DNA of 64,000 nucleotides from Chryseobacterium sp. W4I1 (GTDB lineage: Bacteria; Bacteroidota; Bacteroidia; Flavobacteriales; Weeksellaceae). The translations under genes were made by a program, and so were the position numbers. The DNA lies in NCBI RefSeq assembly GCF_030816115.1, contig NZ_JAUSXQ010000001.1, forward strand, positions 2,976,001-3,040,000, given 5' to 3'. Position 1 is the stretch's first letter; every line of letters starts with the position of its first letter. Under the pieces are notes generated by a model, which saw nothing but the letters and a program-made list of their open reading frames with translations, did no database searches and had not been told where the DNA came from. Positions 1 through 8,326 of this stretch are shown piece by piece.

Positions 1-797
1 CCAATATCCTGAGTTCCACCCATGGTGAGCCTTAGTTTATCTCCTGCATTAAAGACGCCCACATAGGTAAATGCCAGAGACTGTCCCACATCTATAGATC
101 CGGGAAGAAGAGTCGTAACGGACAAAGCTCCTGCTGTGGAACTGCTTGTAGTGTCATTAATAGGTCTCCAGGTAGCATCCAGTGCCGTACTCAGCTCTAG
201 ATCAAGTTTCGATTTGAGGTTAATGATCACCCCTATACAAAGCGGTGTACTAATGTCCAGCGCCCCACTTTTGAATGAAACCTTATATAATCCTTTTGTA
301 TTGATATTGATCACATTACTAGTAGCTGCAGCTAATGAAACGTCTGTCGTAATTTCATTAAAACTTGGTGTAGCAGTTGTAAAATTAACACTGGCTGCTG
401 TACAGGTTCTAACAGTGAGAGCACAGGCCAGTCCGCAGGTTCCGCAGCTGGTAGTAACCGTTCCGGATCGTATGAAACGAGCCATTTTATTGTTTTTCAT
501 GGTCGTTACAATAGGATCTGATATTTTCCAGGTTGTACCGTCGTTCTGTACTATACTTCCGGTTTCTCTATTGAAAATGATTGAGCCTTGGGTTCCGGTT
601 CCTGTGGTACCAACTGCAGAAGTGGGAAGTATTGAAGCAGTATTGGATCTGGGCATACGTGCTGCATTGTTGTCCTGTTTTACATGCAGAAGTGTTCTTG
701 TATCAGGTTGGAAGCCGGGAATTTTAGCAATCCCAACCTGGGCATTGACCCTTATAAAGCAAAGTATAAAGGCCAAGAGGAAATAATAGATTTTCAT
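1..797 (-). CDS. Secreted C1q-like-family protein, C-terminus cut by window edge
   Basis: The minus strand is open from an ATG at 797 to base 1, giving 265 codons and no stop, so the C-terminus lies outside the window. The protein starts with a signal peptide (about residues 1-19, ending VNA) followed by QVGI, the same mature N-terminus seen in the secreted proteins at 38044-40716. The middle contains a segment like GSIIFNRETGSIVQNDGTTW, typical of Flavobacteriia surface proteins, and a later NTKGLYKVSF motif resembling the start of a C1q/TNF-like jelly roll. A CGTCGLAC cluster is unusual among its relatives. The function is unknown; cell-surface or extracellular location is inferred from the signal peptide. 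No separate membrane anchor is visible in the part seen. Confidence 0.8.
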   Translation of the reverse strand, partial: MKIYYFLLAFILCFIRVNAQVGIAKIPGFQPDTRTLLHVKQDNNAARMPRSNTASILPTSAVGTTGTGTQGSIIFNRETGSIVQNDGTTWKISDPIVTTMKNNKMARFIRSGTVTTSCGTCGLACALTVRTCTAASVNFTTATPSFNEITTDVSLAAATSNVININTKGLYKVSFKSGALDISTPLCIGVIINLKSKLDLELSTALDATWRPINDTTSSSTAGALSVTTLLPGSIDVGQSLAFTYVGVFNAGDKLRLTMGGTQDI

Positions 798-1007
798 TTT
801 TGTTTTTTTTTATCATTCTTGGTGTATTAAATTTATGAAATATTATGATTTAAATGATATCAATCCTCAAAAAGTAGTGTTAAATAAAAAGAAAAAAAGA
901 AAAAGCTAGATTTATAAAGGAATTCAAAGACTAAGCAACTAATTTAAAATTGAAAAAAAGAAACTATTTTACATCATATTGGAGCATTTTTCTACTTTAT
1001 AAAAAAA

Positions 1008-1044
1008 ATAAATCACCATTTCTTATTAAAAAATGGTGATTTAT
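1008..1044 (-). terminator. Hairpin terminator after the OstA-like gene
   Basis: AATAAATCACCATTT and AAATGGTGATTTATT form a long perfect stem, with an A-run on the plus strand giving a U-tract for the minus-strand transcript. It lies 24 bases past the OstA-like stop codon. Confidence 0.7.
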
Positions 1045-1067
1045 TGTTCCACTGAAAAAATATTCAT

Positions 1068-2801
1068 CTATTTTCTTACCCTTTTGGGTTTTTTGGCTTC
1101 TTCTTTGGCTTTCTCTTTGTCTATAGCTTGTTGCGCCTGATCAAACAGCTCATTATCAGAAGAATATTTTATTTCTTCGTAATTAGGGCTATCTACAAGA
1201 ATATCCTGCCATTTTCTGATCCGGTCTTTCGTATTCCAGTTGAAATCCGGAAATTTTCTTTTATCCGGTTCAATTTTACTCATAGGATAGGTATCTGAAT
1301 TTGCTCCTATACTACATGAAATAATCTGTAATGCTCTTTCTTCAAACAAAGCGCCTATAATACCACAGGTAGAAAGGGTGATCCCTATTCTCTGAGGCTT
1401 CTTGGTTTCCTGATCAACATCATCAACATAGGCTATCGATTGAGCATTTCCAACAACCCGGGCTTCTTTAATGTCGTTCTTCTCATAATAAACGGTCATG
1501 AACTTTCCTTTCACCTGGTTAAATTCATCTTTCAGATTTAAAGAATCTACTTTGCTGATGGCAAATGCATTTCCTATTACTTTAAGTGAATCAATGTTTT
1601 CATTTTTTGTATTGAAATAGGCCTCCACTTTGTCACCAGTCACCTGTTTTTCACCACTCCAAAGAATGGGACTGGTGTACATATGCATTATTCCGTCTGT
1701 TTCATTGAAGGCAATTGAATCTGCCCTTCCCTGTGCGTTTGATTTGAAAATACGTGCTTTTTTAAAGGCTCTTAAAAAGCTTTTCTTCAGGGTGATATCT
1801 GCTGAGTCAGGTCTTTGGTAAGAGAGAATCTTTTCTGCTGCAAAGTAAATGGAATCTTTCTCCATGATTTTCACGGCATAGGGCCCTTTGGTCATCATTG
1901 CAGAATCTTTCTTCTGGAAAACCTCACCGTAACCTCCTTTTATGTATCTTCTTTCGATGGGATCATCCAAGGTAACATTCCCTGTCGCTTTACCAAAACC
2001 GGTTATATTATTGAAATACATATCGTCACCGGTAAGAATTTTGTCGTTATAAAATATCTTGGAGTTTTTATTAAGGAAAGCTTCCTTAGTCTCCATTTTG
2101 TAGGTTCCTCTTTCGGTGTAGATCCGGTTTTTAGGATTCGCACGATTGGTGATGGTTGTAGGTCCGAAGAATTCGGCAACTTTTGTATTCTGATTCTGTT
2201 TAATATTAGGACCTTCTATAATATAATCAGGACTGTCTATTTTCACATTTCCAACAAAATCGATCATTTTGGTGTTTAGAAAATAGGTCGCAGATTTCGT
2301 GTACATCACATTTTGTGCATCACTGATTGTACCTCCTGTATTAAAATAGGCCTGATTGGCAAGTCTGTCATAATAAAGAATATCTGTTTTAATAGTCTGT
2401 TTCGGGTCGGTAAGAACAACATCTTTTTTAGCAACTCCTTTTTGAGTAACTCCGTTATACTCCATTTCATGGGCTGTAATCACAGAACCGTCTGCATTCT
2501 GAAGCTTTGCGTTACCGATAGCTTTTACAAGACTCTGATCATTATAAATAATAACTTCATCCGCAAAGAGAACAGATCCCTGGTGCTCTATCTGAACATG
2601 ACCTACGAGATATTGGTTACCTTCATATTTGGTATCTTTTTTAAACTCATCGGTATGGATGATCTTCACCTTATCTTCCGGTCTTACAACAGGCGAAGTT
2701 TTTCCTTTATTTTGAATATAAGGATCCATCTGCGTGGTTTTATTGTCCTGTGCGGAGCTGAACGCAGAAATAAAAATAAACAGAAAAAGGATTATTCTCA
2801 T
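1068..2801 (-). CDS. OstA-like protein (LptA/LptD N-domain family)
   Basis: The 577-residue protein has a signal peptide (about 1-17, ending SSAQ) and then repeated beta-rich segments such as HVQIEHQGSVLFADEVIIYN and a GNVTLDDP-type repeat, the pattern of the OstA/LptA jelly-roll fold that carries lipopolysaccharide across the periplasm. It is much longer than LptA but lacks a recognisable C-terminal LptD barrel and ends in a Lys-rich tail, which fits the OstA-like proteins of Bacteroidota. A role in LPS transport or outer-membrane assembly is inferred from the family. Its start lies 3 bases past the Fur-family stop codon, so the two are probably cotranscribed. Confidence 0.85.
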   Translation of the reverse strand: MRIILFLFIFISAFSSAQDNKTTQMDPYIQNKGKTSPVVRPEDKVKIIHTDEFKKDTKYEGNQYLVGHVQIEHQGSVLFADEVIIYNDQSLVKAIGNAKLQNADGSVITAHEMEYNGVTQKGVAKKDVVLTDPKQTIKTDILYYDRLANQAYFNTGGTISDAQNVMYTKSATYFLNTKMIDFVGNVKIDSPDYIIEGPNIKQNQNTKVAEFFGPTTITNRANPKNRIYTERGTYKMETKEAFLNKNSKIFYNDKILTGDDMYFNNITGFGKATGNVTLDDPIERRYIKGGYGEVFQKKDSAMMTKGPYAVKIMEKDSIYFAAEKILSYQRPDSADITLKKSFLRAFKKARIFKSNAQGRADSIAFNETDGIMHMYTSPILWSGEKQVTGDKVEAYFNTKNENIDSLKVIGNAFAISKVDSLNLKDEFNQVKGKFMTVYYEKNDIKEARVVGNAQSIAYVDDVDQETKKPQRIGITLSTCGIIGALFEERALQIISCSIGANSDTYPMSKIEPDKRKFPDFNWNTKDRIRKWQDILVDSPNYEEIKYSSDNELFDQAQQAIDKEKAKEEAKKPKRVRK

Positions 2802-2804
2802 TAA

Positions 2805-3281
2805 TTAATCATTCTTGGTGCCATAGAAATACAGCGAATGCGAATCAATATTTACGCCAAATGCTTCTTCAATTGCTTCTTTAATTCCCTGAATTCTTGG
2901 GTCACAGAATTCGATGATTTCTTCAATTTCTTTATCAGAGCCTTTTTTGTAGATCACCAAGTGGTCATGCTGCTTGTCAAAATAAGACTTCTCATAAGAG
3001 GAAGAGGTTAATGTTTTTTCTCCAAACTGATGCTTACGGATCAATCCGGCATCAAGGAAAATTTCAATAGTGTTGTAAATCGTTGCTTTTGAAACATGAT
3101 ATTTCTTCTGCATCATCAGAAGATACAGATCATCCACATTGAAGTGATGATCCATACTATAAATCTCCTCTAATATCGTATATCGTTCAGGCGTGTTTCT
3201 GAAACCCTTTTCTAATAAGTAGTTTCTCAAAACATCCTTGATCAAAGCAATATTTTTTTCTTTTTGTACTGTATCCATCAA
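2805..3281 (-). CDS. Fur-family transcriptional regulator lacking CxxC zinc motifs
   Basis: The 158-residue protein has a winged helix (about residues 25-90, with the KATIYNTIEIF recognition helix) and a C-terminal dimerisation domain. Putative regulatory-metal ligands remain: His45/His46, the HDH motif at 105-107 and His148. The two CxxC motifs that bind structural zinc in most Fur and PerR proteins are absent: the first is replaced by YKKG at 111-114, and the only Cys is Cys126. It is therefore Fur-like but its metal is uncertain (iron, peroxide/manganese or zinc sensing are all possible). It sits just upstream of the OstA-like gene and downstream of kup. The second Met (3278) is an equally good start. 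Confidence 0.85.
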   Translation of the reverse strand: MMDTVQKEKNIALIKDVLRNYLLEKGFRNTPERYTILEEIYSMDHHFNVDDLYLLMMQKKYHVSKATIYNTIEIFLDAGLIRKHQFGEKTLTSSSYEKSYFDKQHDHLVIYKKGSDKEIEEIIEFCDPRIQGIKEAIEEAFGVNIDSHSLYFYGTKND

Positions 3282-3345
3282 AAAAATTATCTACAAATTT
3301 ATTGATTTTTATTTAAATAGACCTTATGGTTTGGTACCCGACCTT

Positions 3346-5340
3346 TTAGGAATTATGACGAAAGAATCCGGATTGTTCAATCTTACTGTCGTAAACCGTA
3401 AGTTCAGTAATCGGTGCAGATTCTACTTCTACGTTATGCGAAGATACTCCCCAGGCTTTGAAATCATCACTTCCTATGTACTTCACAAAGTTGTATATAT
3501 TAAGCGTAATCTTCTGTTTAACAGTTAAAAGTATATCGTTAATATATGTATTATCTATAATTACATATTTCAAATCCGGCGGAATATTATGAGCTCTAAG
3601 AGACGGATGGCTGCTTCTTGAAGGAATAGTTCCATCTGCCATAAGGTCTTTCAATACCATACTGAAATAATCGTTGATCCTTCGGTCTACTTTAAATCCT
3701 AAAAGGAAATTAACTTTATATACTGTTCCCGGAAGAATTTCATCCACCGTATATTTAAATGTATATGGATCTTCCTGATTGACAATACTTAATATAAAAT
3801 AATGATCTGCTCTTTTCGGTTGTTTCTTGATAATGGAATAGATAATTTTTGATTCTACTTCATCATTTCTTTTAGCTCTGCTCAGATAGGCAAGATTGGT
3901 TGCATATTTAGGAATGCTTTCATCCAGCTTCATGTCTTTTATGATGGCTACATATTTTTCTATTTTTACAAACTGGATAAATCGTGTTTTTATCAGTCTG
4001 CCATTATACCATGCGTACATAGAAATTCCGATAGACCCGGCCAGGACTACCGTGATCCAGCCACCTTCCATAAACTTGATAATATTGGCACTGAAGAATC
4101 CTAATTCAATGGCCATATATACCATGGCAAAAAGTACAATTAATACTTTGCTTACTCTATGTTTTAATAACCAGAAAACCAACAGAATTGTTGTCATCAA
4201 CATCGTTACTGTAATGGAAAGTCCATAGGCGGCTTCCATTTTTCCTGATTCTCTAAAATGAAGCACTACAATAATACACAGAATCAGAAGTCCCCAATTG
4301 ATTCTGGGAATATACATTTGTCCTTTGACTCCGGAAGGATAATCAATTTTTTGATTAGGCCATAAGTTAAGAGACATTGCTTCAGAGAAAATAGTAAAAG
4401 AACCTGTAATTAGGGCCTGACTTGCAATAATTGCTGCTGCAGTTGCCAAAATTACTCCCGGTACAATCATCCATTCTTCCATGATTCCAAAAAATGGATT
4501 GACTACTGAAAATCCTGGTTTTGCATGATTGGTTAAGAGCCAAGCTCCCTGGCCGAGATAATTTAAAATAAGCATAATCTTAACAAATCCCCAGCTTACT
4601 CTTATATTTTTAGCACCACAATGTCCTAAGTCTGAGTAAAGCGCTTCTGCCCCTGTTGTACAAAGGAAAACAGCACCAAGAATAACAATGGCACTAGGAG
4701 AGTTCGCAATAAGCTTGTATGCGTAATAAGGGTTGAAAGACCTCAAGATCTCGAAGTTTTCGCTTAAATGCATTATTCCCAAACCACCTAATACTAAAAA
4801 CCAGACAACCATTACCGGTCCGAAAAACCTCCCGATAAAACTGGTCCCAAATTGCTGAACTACGAAAATGACAATCAGAATTCCAATAGTAATAGGAACT
4901 ACAGGGGTATGAGGATTATATATCTCAAGACCTTCAATAGCCGACATTACTGTAAGCGAAGGGGTAATCACACCATCTGCAACTAAGGCTGCTGCACCTA
5001 TGATAGCAATGAGATACAGCCATCCTTTCTTAAGGTTTTTAACTAATGAGAATAAAGCTAAAATACCACCTTCTCCTTTGTTGTCTGCCCTTAAAGCGAT
5101 GATCACATATTTTATTGTCGTCTGAAGAGTAAGTGTCCAAATAATACAGGAAAGAGCTCCTTCTATATATTCGTTGAAAGGCATATTGCTACCACCATCT
5201 CTTGCATTTACGATCGCTTTCATTACGTAAAGCGGCGATGTTCCGATATCTCCAAAAACAATTCCGAGAGAAACTAAAACTCCAATAAAAGAAAGCTTTT
5301 TTATATCAAAATGATAACCTTCTTCTGTAACGTCTGCCAT
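3346..5340 (-). CDS. kup: Kup/HAK-family potassium uptake protein
   Basis: The 664-residue protein has the family signature GDIGTSPLY at residues 30-38, roughly twelve hydrophobic helices up to about residue 450, and a C-terminal cytosolic domain. Kup proteins take up K+ by proton symport across the inner membrane. The length is normal for the family. The gene is separated from the downstream Fur-family gene by 64 bases with no clear hairpin, so some readthrough is possible. Confidence 0.95.
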   Translation of the reverse strand: MADVTEEGYHFDIKKLSFIGVLVSLGIVFGDIGTSPLYVMKAIVNARDGGSNMPFNEYIEGALSCIIWTLTLQTTIKYVIIALRADNKGEGGILALFSLVKNLKKGWLYLIAIIGAAALVADGVITPSLTVMSAIEGLEIYNPHTPVVPITIGILIVIFVVQQFGTSFIGRFFGPVMVVWFLVLGGLGIMHLSENFEILRSFNPYYAYKLIANSPSAIVILGAVFLCTTGAEALYSDLGHCGAKNIRVSWGFVKIMLILNYLGQGAWLLTNHAKPGFSVVNPFFGIMEEWMIVPGVILATAAAIIASQALITGSFTIFSEAMSLNLWPNQKIDYPSGVKGQMYIPRINWGLLILCIIVVLHFRESGKMEAAYGLSITVTMLMTTILLVFWLLKHRVSKVLIVLFAMVYMAIELGFFSANIIKFMEGGWITVVLAGSIGISMYAWYNGRLIKTRFIQFVKIEKYVAIIKDMKLDESIPKYATNLAYLSRAKRNDEVESKIIYSIIKKQPKRADHYFILSIVNQEDPYTFKYTVDEILPGTVYKVNFLLGFKVDRRINDYFSMVLKDLMADGTIPSRSSHPSLRAHNIPPDLKYVIIDNTYINDILLTVKQKITLNIYNFVKYIGSDDFKAWGVSSHNVEVESAPITELTVYDSKIEQSGFFRHNS

Positions 5341-5363
5341 ATCAGCTTATTTTTTTAAACGCG

Positions 5364-5371
5364 CAAATTTA
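5364..5371 (-). promoter_or_regulatory. Candidate -7 box of kup
   Basis: On the minus strand this reads TAAATTTG, matching the Bacteroidota -7 consensus TAnnTTTG, 23 bases before the kup ATG. I see no good TTG box at the expected distance upstream, so the call is weak. Confidence 0.3.
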
Positions 5372-5420
5372 TACTAATTTTATGACGTCATGAACTATTC
5401 TTCATGCATAGAATAAATGA

Positions 5421-5444
5421 AAAAACTTCCTTTCGGAAGTTTTT
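5421..5444 (-). terminator. Hairpin terminator after pdhB
   Basis: AAAAACTTCC and GGAAGTTTTT form a perfect 10-bp stem with a 4-base loop, located 11 bases past the pdhB stop. The stem ends are A/T runs, so it could work in both directions. Confidence 0.75.
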
Positions 5445-5455
5445 CTCTATAACAG

Positions 5456-6436
5456 TTATTTTACGTACATCGCTTTTTTAATTTCCTCTTTCACTTTTTC
5501 AAGCTTAGGGAACCATTCTGCAAATAATGCAGCGGAATATGGTGCAGGAGCATCAGGCGTTGTAATTCTCTTGATAGGAGCATCAAGGTAGTCAAATGCT
5601 TTTTGCTGTACCATATAGGTAATTTCAGAAGATACTGAACCAAATGGCCACGCTTCTTCTAAGATCACGAGTCTGTTTGTTTTTTTAACAGAAGCCAAAA
5701 CGGTGTCAAAATCAAGAGGACGAACTGTTCTAAGGTCAATCACTTCTACAGAGATCCCTTCTTTAGCCATATCTTCAGCAGCCTGAATAGCCAGCTTCAT
5801 GATTTTCCCGAAAGAAACTAAAGTTACATCCGTACCTTCTCTTTTGATATCTGCTTTACCTATCGGCAGGTAATATTCTTCTTCTGGAATTTCCATTTTA
5901 TCACCATACATCTGCTCAGATTCCATGAAAATAACCGGGTCATTGTCCTGGATAGCCGTTTTTAATAATCCTTTTGCATCATATGGATTGGAAGGAACCA
6001 CTACTTTAAGGCCCGGAATATTAGCAAACCAGTTTTCAAAAGCCTGAGAGTGGGTAGCTCCTAATTGACCTGCAGAAGCAGTAGGACCACGGAAAACGAT
6101 TGGACAATTCCACTGACCACCGCTCATCTGGCGGATTTTCGCAGCATTATTAATAATCTGATCAATACCTACCAACGCAAAATTGAAGGTCATATACTCT
6201 ACAATGGGTCTGTTACCATTCATCGCAGCTCCTACAGCAATCCCTGTAAAACCAAGTTCTGCAATAGGTGTATCGATTACTCTTTTGGCGCCAAACTCAT
6301 CCAGCATTCCTTTTGAAGCTTTGTATGCACCATTGTATTCTGCAACTTCCTCCCCCATTAAAAAGATGGATTCGTCTTTACGCATTTCCTCGCTCATTGC
6401 CTGTGCAATTACCTCACGAAAAGTATATTCTGCCAT
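5456..6436 (-). CDS. pdhB: Pyruvate dehydrogenase E1 component, beta subunit
   Basis: The 326-residue protein is collinear with E1 beta subunits: an N-terminal transketolase-type pyrimidine-binding domain with GEEVAEYNGAYKASKGM and RVIDTPIAELGFTGIAVGAA, then a C-terminal domain with VEVIDLRTVRPLD. It works with E1 alpha to decarboxylate pyruvate using thiamine diphosphate and to acetylate the lipoyl E2. No alpha or E2 gene is in the window next to it, so this subunit stands alone with its own terminator. A branched-chain E1 beta is the main alternative, but the close match to PdhB motifs favours pyruvate. Confidence 0.93.
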   Translation of the reverse strand: MAEYTFREVIAQAMSEEMRKDESIFLMGEEVAEYNGAYKASKGMLDEFGAKRVIDTPIAELGFTGIAVGAAMNGNRPIVEYMTFNFALVGIDQIINNAAKIRQMSGGQWNCPIVFRGPTASAGQLGATHSQAFENWFANIPGLKVVVPSNPYDAKGLLKTAIQDNDPVIFMESEQMYGDKMEIPEEEYYLPIGKADIKREGTDVTLVSFGKIMKLAIQAAEDMAKEGISVEVIDLRTVRPLDFDTVLASVKKTNRLVILEEAWPFGSVSSEITYMVQQKAFDYLDAPIKRITTPDAPAPYSAALFAEWFPKLEKVKEEIKKAMYVK

Positions 6437-6491
6437 ATTTATTTGAAAAATTTAGACTACAAAAATAGTGTTTTTTTATTATACACATAAC

Positions 6492-6518
6492 AAAAAAGGC
6501 ATCACATTGTGTGACACC
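6492..6518 (-). terminator. Hairpin terminator after the sigma factor operon
   Basis: GGCATCACA and TGTGACACC pair with two G-U wobbles around a 3-base loop, and six plus-strand A's supply the U-tract for minus-strand transcripts ending at 6533. Confidence 0.7.
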
Positions 6519-6532
6519 TCATATTAATTATA

Positions 6533-7147
6533 TCAAAAAAGCTTTTCTTCTGCCTGGCTAAGTTCTCTGTAGTTTTTTCGCAGATCAGACAGGATTTTAC
6601 CATAAGTCCTTTTATAGATCAGGTATACAATATAAAAGCTGAGCAGCATAATAAAACCAAATACAGCATAATTTCCCCAGCCGGGCGCCATACTCTCAGG
6701 GTTAGTATGCACGATGATATCCTGACCTCTATTCCAGCCATCTCTGGCACCTGCCATAAAATCTTTTGTATAGAGGTCAAAATGAATCAGATTATCCAAA
6801 ATAACCATAAAAAAAGAAATCGCTGCGTACCCGAAGATCAGCTTTCGCAGATTCAGAATATTTTTCATTAATGATAAAGAATTTTGTCCGGTCTTCAATC
6901 TTCTGAACAGCAATACGGCCAGCATAATAAATCCAAAAAACAAGATTATTCTCAAATAGGGAAACTCACTGTTGATATAGCCATAAAGTGACCAGAGTAT
7001 CATTTCTATCAATCCAACTACGAATAAAATTTTCGCCACTGAAATTGATTTTTGTTTGATCATGGAATAGATTTCATTTTCTGAATACTCTTTAAATTGC
7101 ACTTTTTCTCTATTCCAGTCTTTTTTCAAAAGTTCTAATTCTTCCAT
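6533..7147 (-). CDS. Four-helix membrane protein paired with an ECF sigma factor
   Basis: I do not recognise a named family. The 204-residue protein has a charged cytosolic N-terminus (about 1-35, rich in Glu and Lys) and four hydrophobic segments at about 36-57, 64-82, 103-121 and 160-180, with a Lys/Arg-rich tail. Its ATG lies one base past the sigma factor stop codon, so the two are surely cotranscribed. That position is the usual place for an anti-sigma factor, but no zinc-binding HxxxCxxC motif or FecR domain is visible. An anti-sigma role is an inference from position only. Confidence 0.8.
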   Translation of the reverse strand: MEELELLKKDWNREKVQFKEYSENEIYSMIKQKSISVAKILFVVGLIEMILWSLYGYINSEFPYLRIILFFGFIMLAVLLFRRLKTGQNSLSLMKNILNLRKLIFGYAAISFFMVILDNLIHFDLYTKDFMAGARDGWNRGQDIIVHTNPESMAPGWGNYAVFGFIMLLSFYIVYLIYKRTYGKILSDLRKNYRELSQAEEKLF

Positions 7148-7148
7148 A

Positions 7149-7646
7149 TTATTTTATGCTTATTTTGGCTTTTAAATTATTCTTCGCCCTGTTCATCTTT
7201 ACTCTTGCATTTCCTTCAGTTATTCCGAGAACTTCTCCGATTTCTCTATAGGATTTATCTTCCAGGTACATCATGATCAGAGCTTTTTCTACATCAGACA
7301 GCTCATAGATGGCTTTATACATTTTTTTCAGCTTGTACTCATCATCTTCATACACTTCATATTCCATTTTCAAAGAAGAAACATCTACATCAGTATGTTG
7401 CAAACCTCTTTTCTGAGGTTTTCTAAACAGGGTCATTGCCGTATTGAGCGCTACTTTATACATCCATGTTGAAAATTTAGCCTCTCCTTTAAATCCCGGG
7501 AAGGATCTCCAAAGCTGAACCGTAATTTCCTGAAACAAATCCTGATGATCTTCTGTATTATCTGTATATATCCTGCATATTTTGTGAATAAGCCTTTGAT
7601 TAGGCTTAAAAAATTCAACAAAGGTTTTCTCCAGTTCTGTGCTCAT
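7149..7646 (-). CDS. ECF-type RNA polymerase sigma factor
   Basis: The 165-residue protein has sigma region 2 (about 15-75, with DLFQEITVQLWRSFPGFKG and STWMYKVALNTA) and region 4 (about 110-160, with LEDKSYREIGEVLGITEGN and a K/R-rich helix). It is a normal-length ECF sigma factor. It is the first gene of a two-gene operon with a membrane protein that may hold it inactive. The stress it answers cannot be read from the sequence. Confidence 0.93.
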   Translation of the reverse strand: MSTELEKTFVEFFKPNQRLIHKICRIYTDNTEDHQDLFQEITVQLWRSFPGFKGEAKFSTWMYKVALNTAMTLFRKPQKRGLQHTDVDVSSLKMEYEVYEDDEYKLKKMYKAIYELSDVEKALIMMYLEDKSYREIGEVLGITEGNARVKMNRAKNNLKAKISIK

Positions 7647-7698
7647 ACCTTATGAGTGGGAAGTTTTAATTTTCGTTACACTTTTTTTGAAAAATAAT

Positions 7699-7729
7699 AA
7701 AAAAACGGCATCTCATTTCTGAAATGCCG
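7699..7729 (-). terminator. Hairpin terminator after the DUF2147 gene
   Basis: CGGCATCTC and GAAATGCCG pair with one wobble; an A-run on the plus strand provides the U-tract for the minus-strand gene ending at 7754. Confidence 0.75.
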
Positions 7730-7753
7730 TGTTATCATTTTATTTAAACCTGG

Positions 7754-8173
7754 TTAATTTACTTTATCCCAGGTCTGGGTTCTTCCTAATATAGATACTC
7801 CCATGTATCCTCTTACATTTAGTTTGTCACCGCTTTTTGTGATGGTACATTTGTAAGTTTTACCTGTTTTAGGGTCTGTAATAGTTCCTCCAGTGAATTC
7901 ATTCCCTTCTTTTTTCAGTCCTCTGATGATCTCCAGTCCTAAGATTGGCTTCCCTTTTCTGTCATCTTTACATGAACTGCAGTTTGGGTCTGCTGGCTTT
8001 ATAAGCAGCTGTGAAACTTTTCCGTAATACTTTCCGTCAGTCTTTTTATAGATCTCAACAACAGATTTGGCCTGCTTGGTTTCATCATCTATGGTTTTCC
8101 ACTTTCCTTCGATCTGTGCAAACGATAATACGCCAAACAGAGAAAGCACGAATGTCAATAATACTTTTTTCAT
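7754..8173 (-). CDS. Secreted DUF2147-domain protein
   Basis: The 139-residue protein has a signal peptide (about 1-19, ending LSFAQ) and one DUF2147 domain: IEGKWKTIDD at the start, SVVEIYKK, a NCSSCKDD motif with two Cys, GLEIIRGL and the closing RTQTWDKV. The fold is expected to be a small periplasmic or outer-membrane-associated beta barrel of unknown function. It has its own terminator and stands between the sigma factor operon and the LTA-synthase-like gene. Confidence 0.88.
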   Translation of the reverse strand: MKKVLLTFVLSLFGVLSFAQIEGKWKTIDDETKQAKSVVEIYKKTDGKYYGKVSQLLIKPADPNCSSCKDDRKGKPILGLEIIRGLKKEGNEFTGGTITDPKTGKTYKCTITKSGDKLNVRGYMGVSILGRTQTWDKVN

Positions 8174-8326
8174 ATTTTTTATAGTTTTAATTCTGATATA
8201 CGTTTTTTGTTGTCTATCTATTGATAAAAATATAAATTAAATTTTAAACAGACAAAAACTTTTACTATCCTTAGCATTATATAACAACACTTATACCAAA
8301 ATTAAGAATTTAAACACTGCTACGCA

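Noticed and set aside
136..786. Long plus-strand open frame of 216 codons
   Set aside because: It is the shadow of the minus-strand secreted protein (1-797), which has a signal peptide and family motifs; the plus-strand product has no such features.
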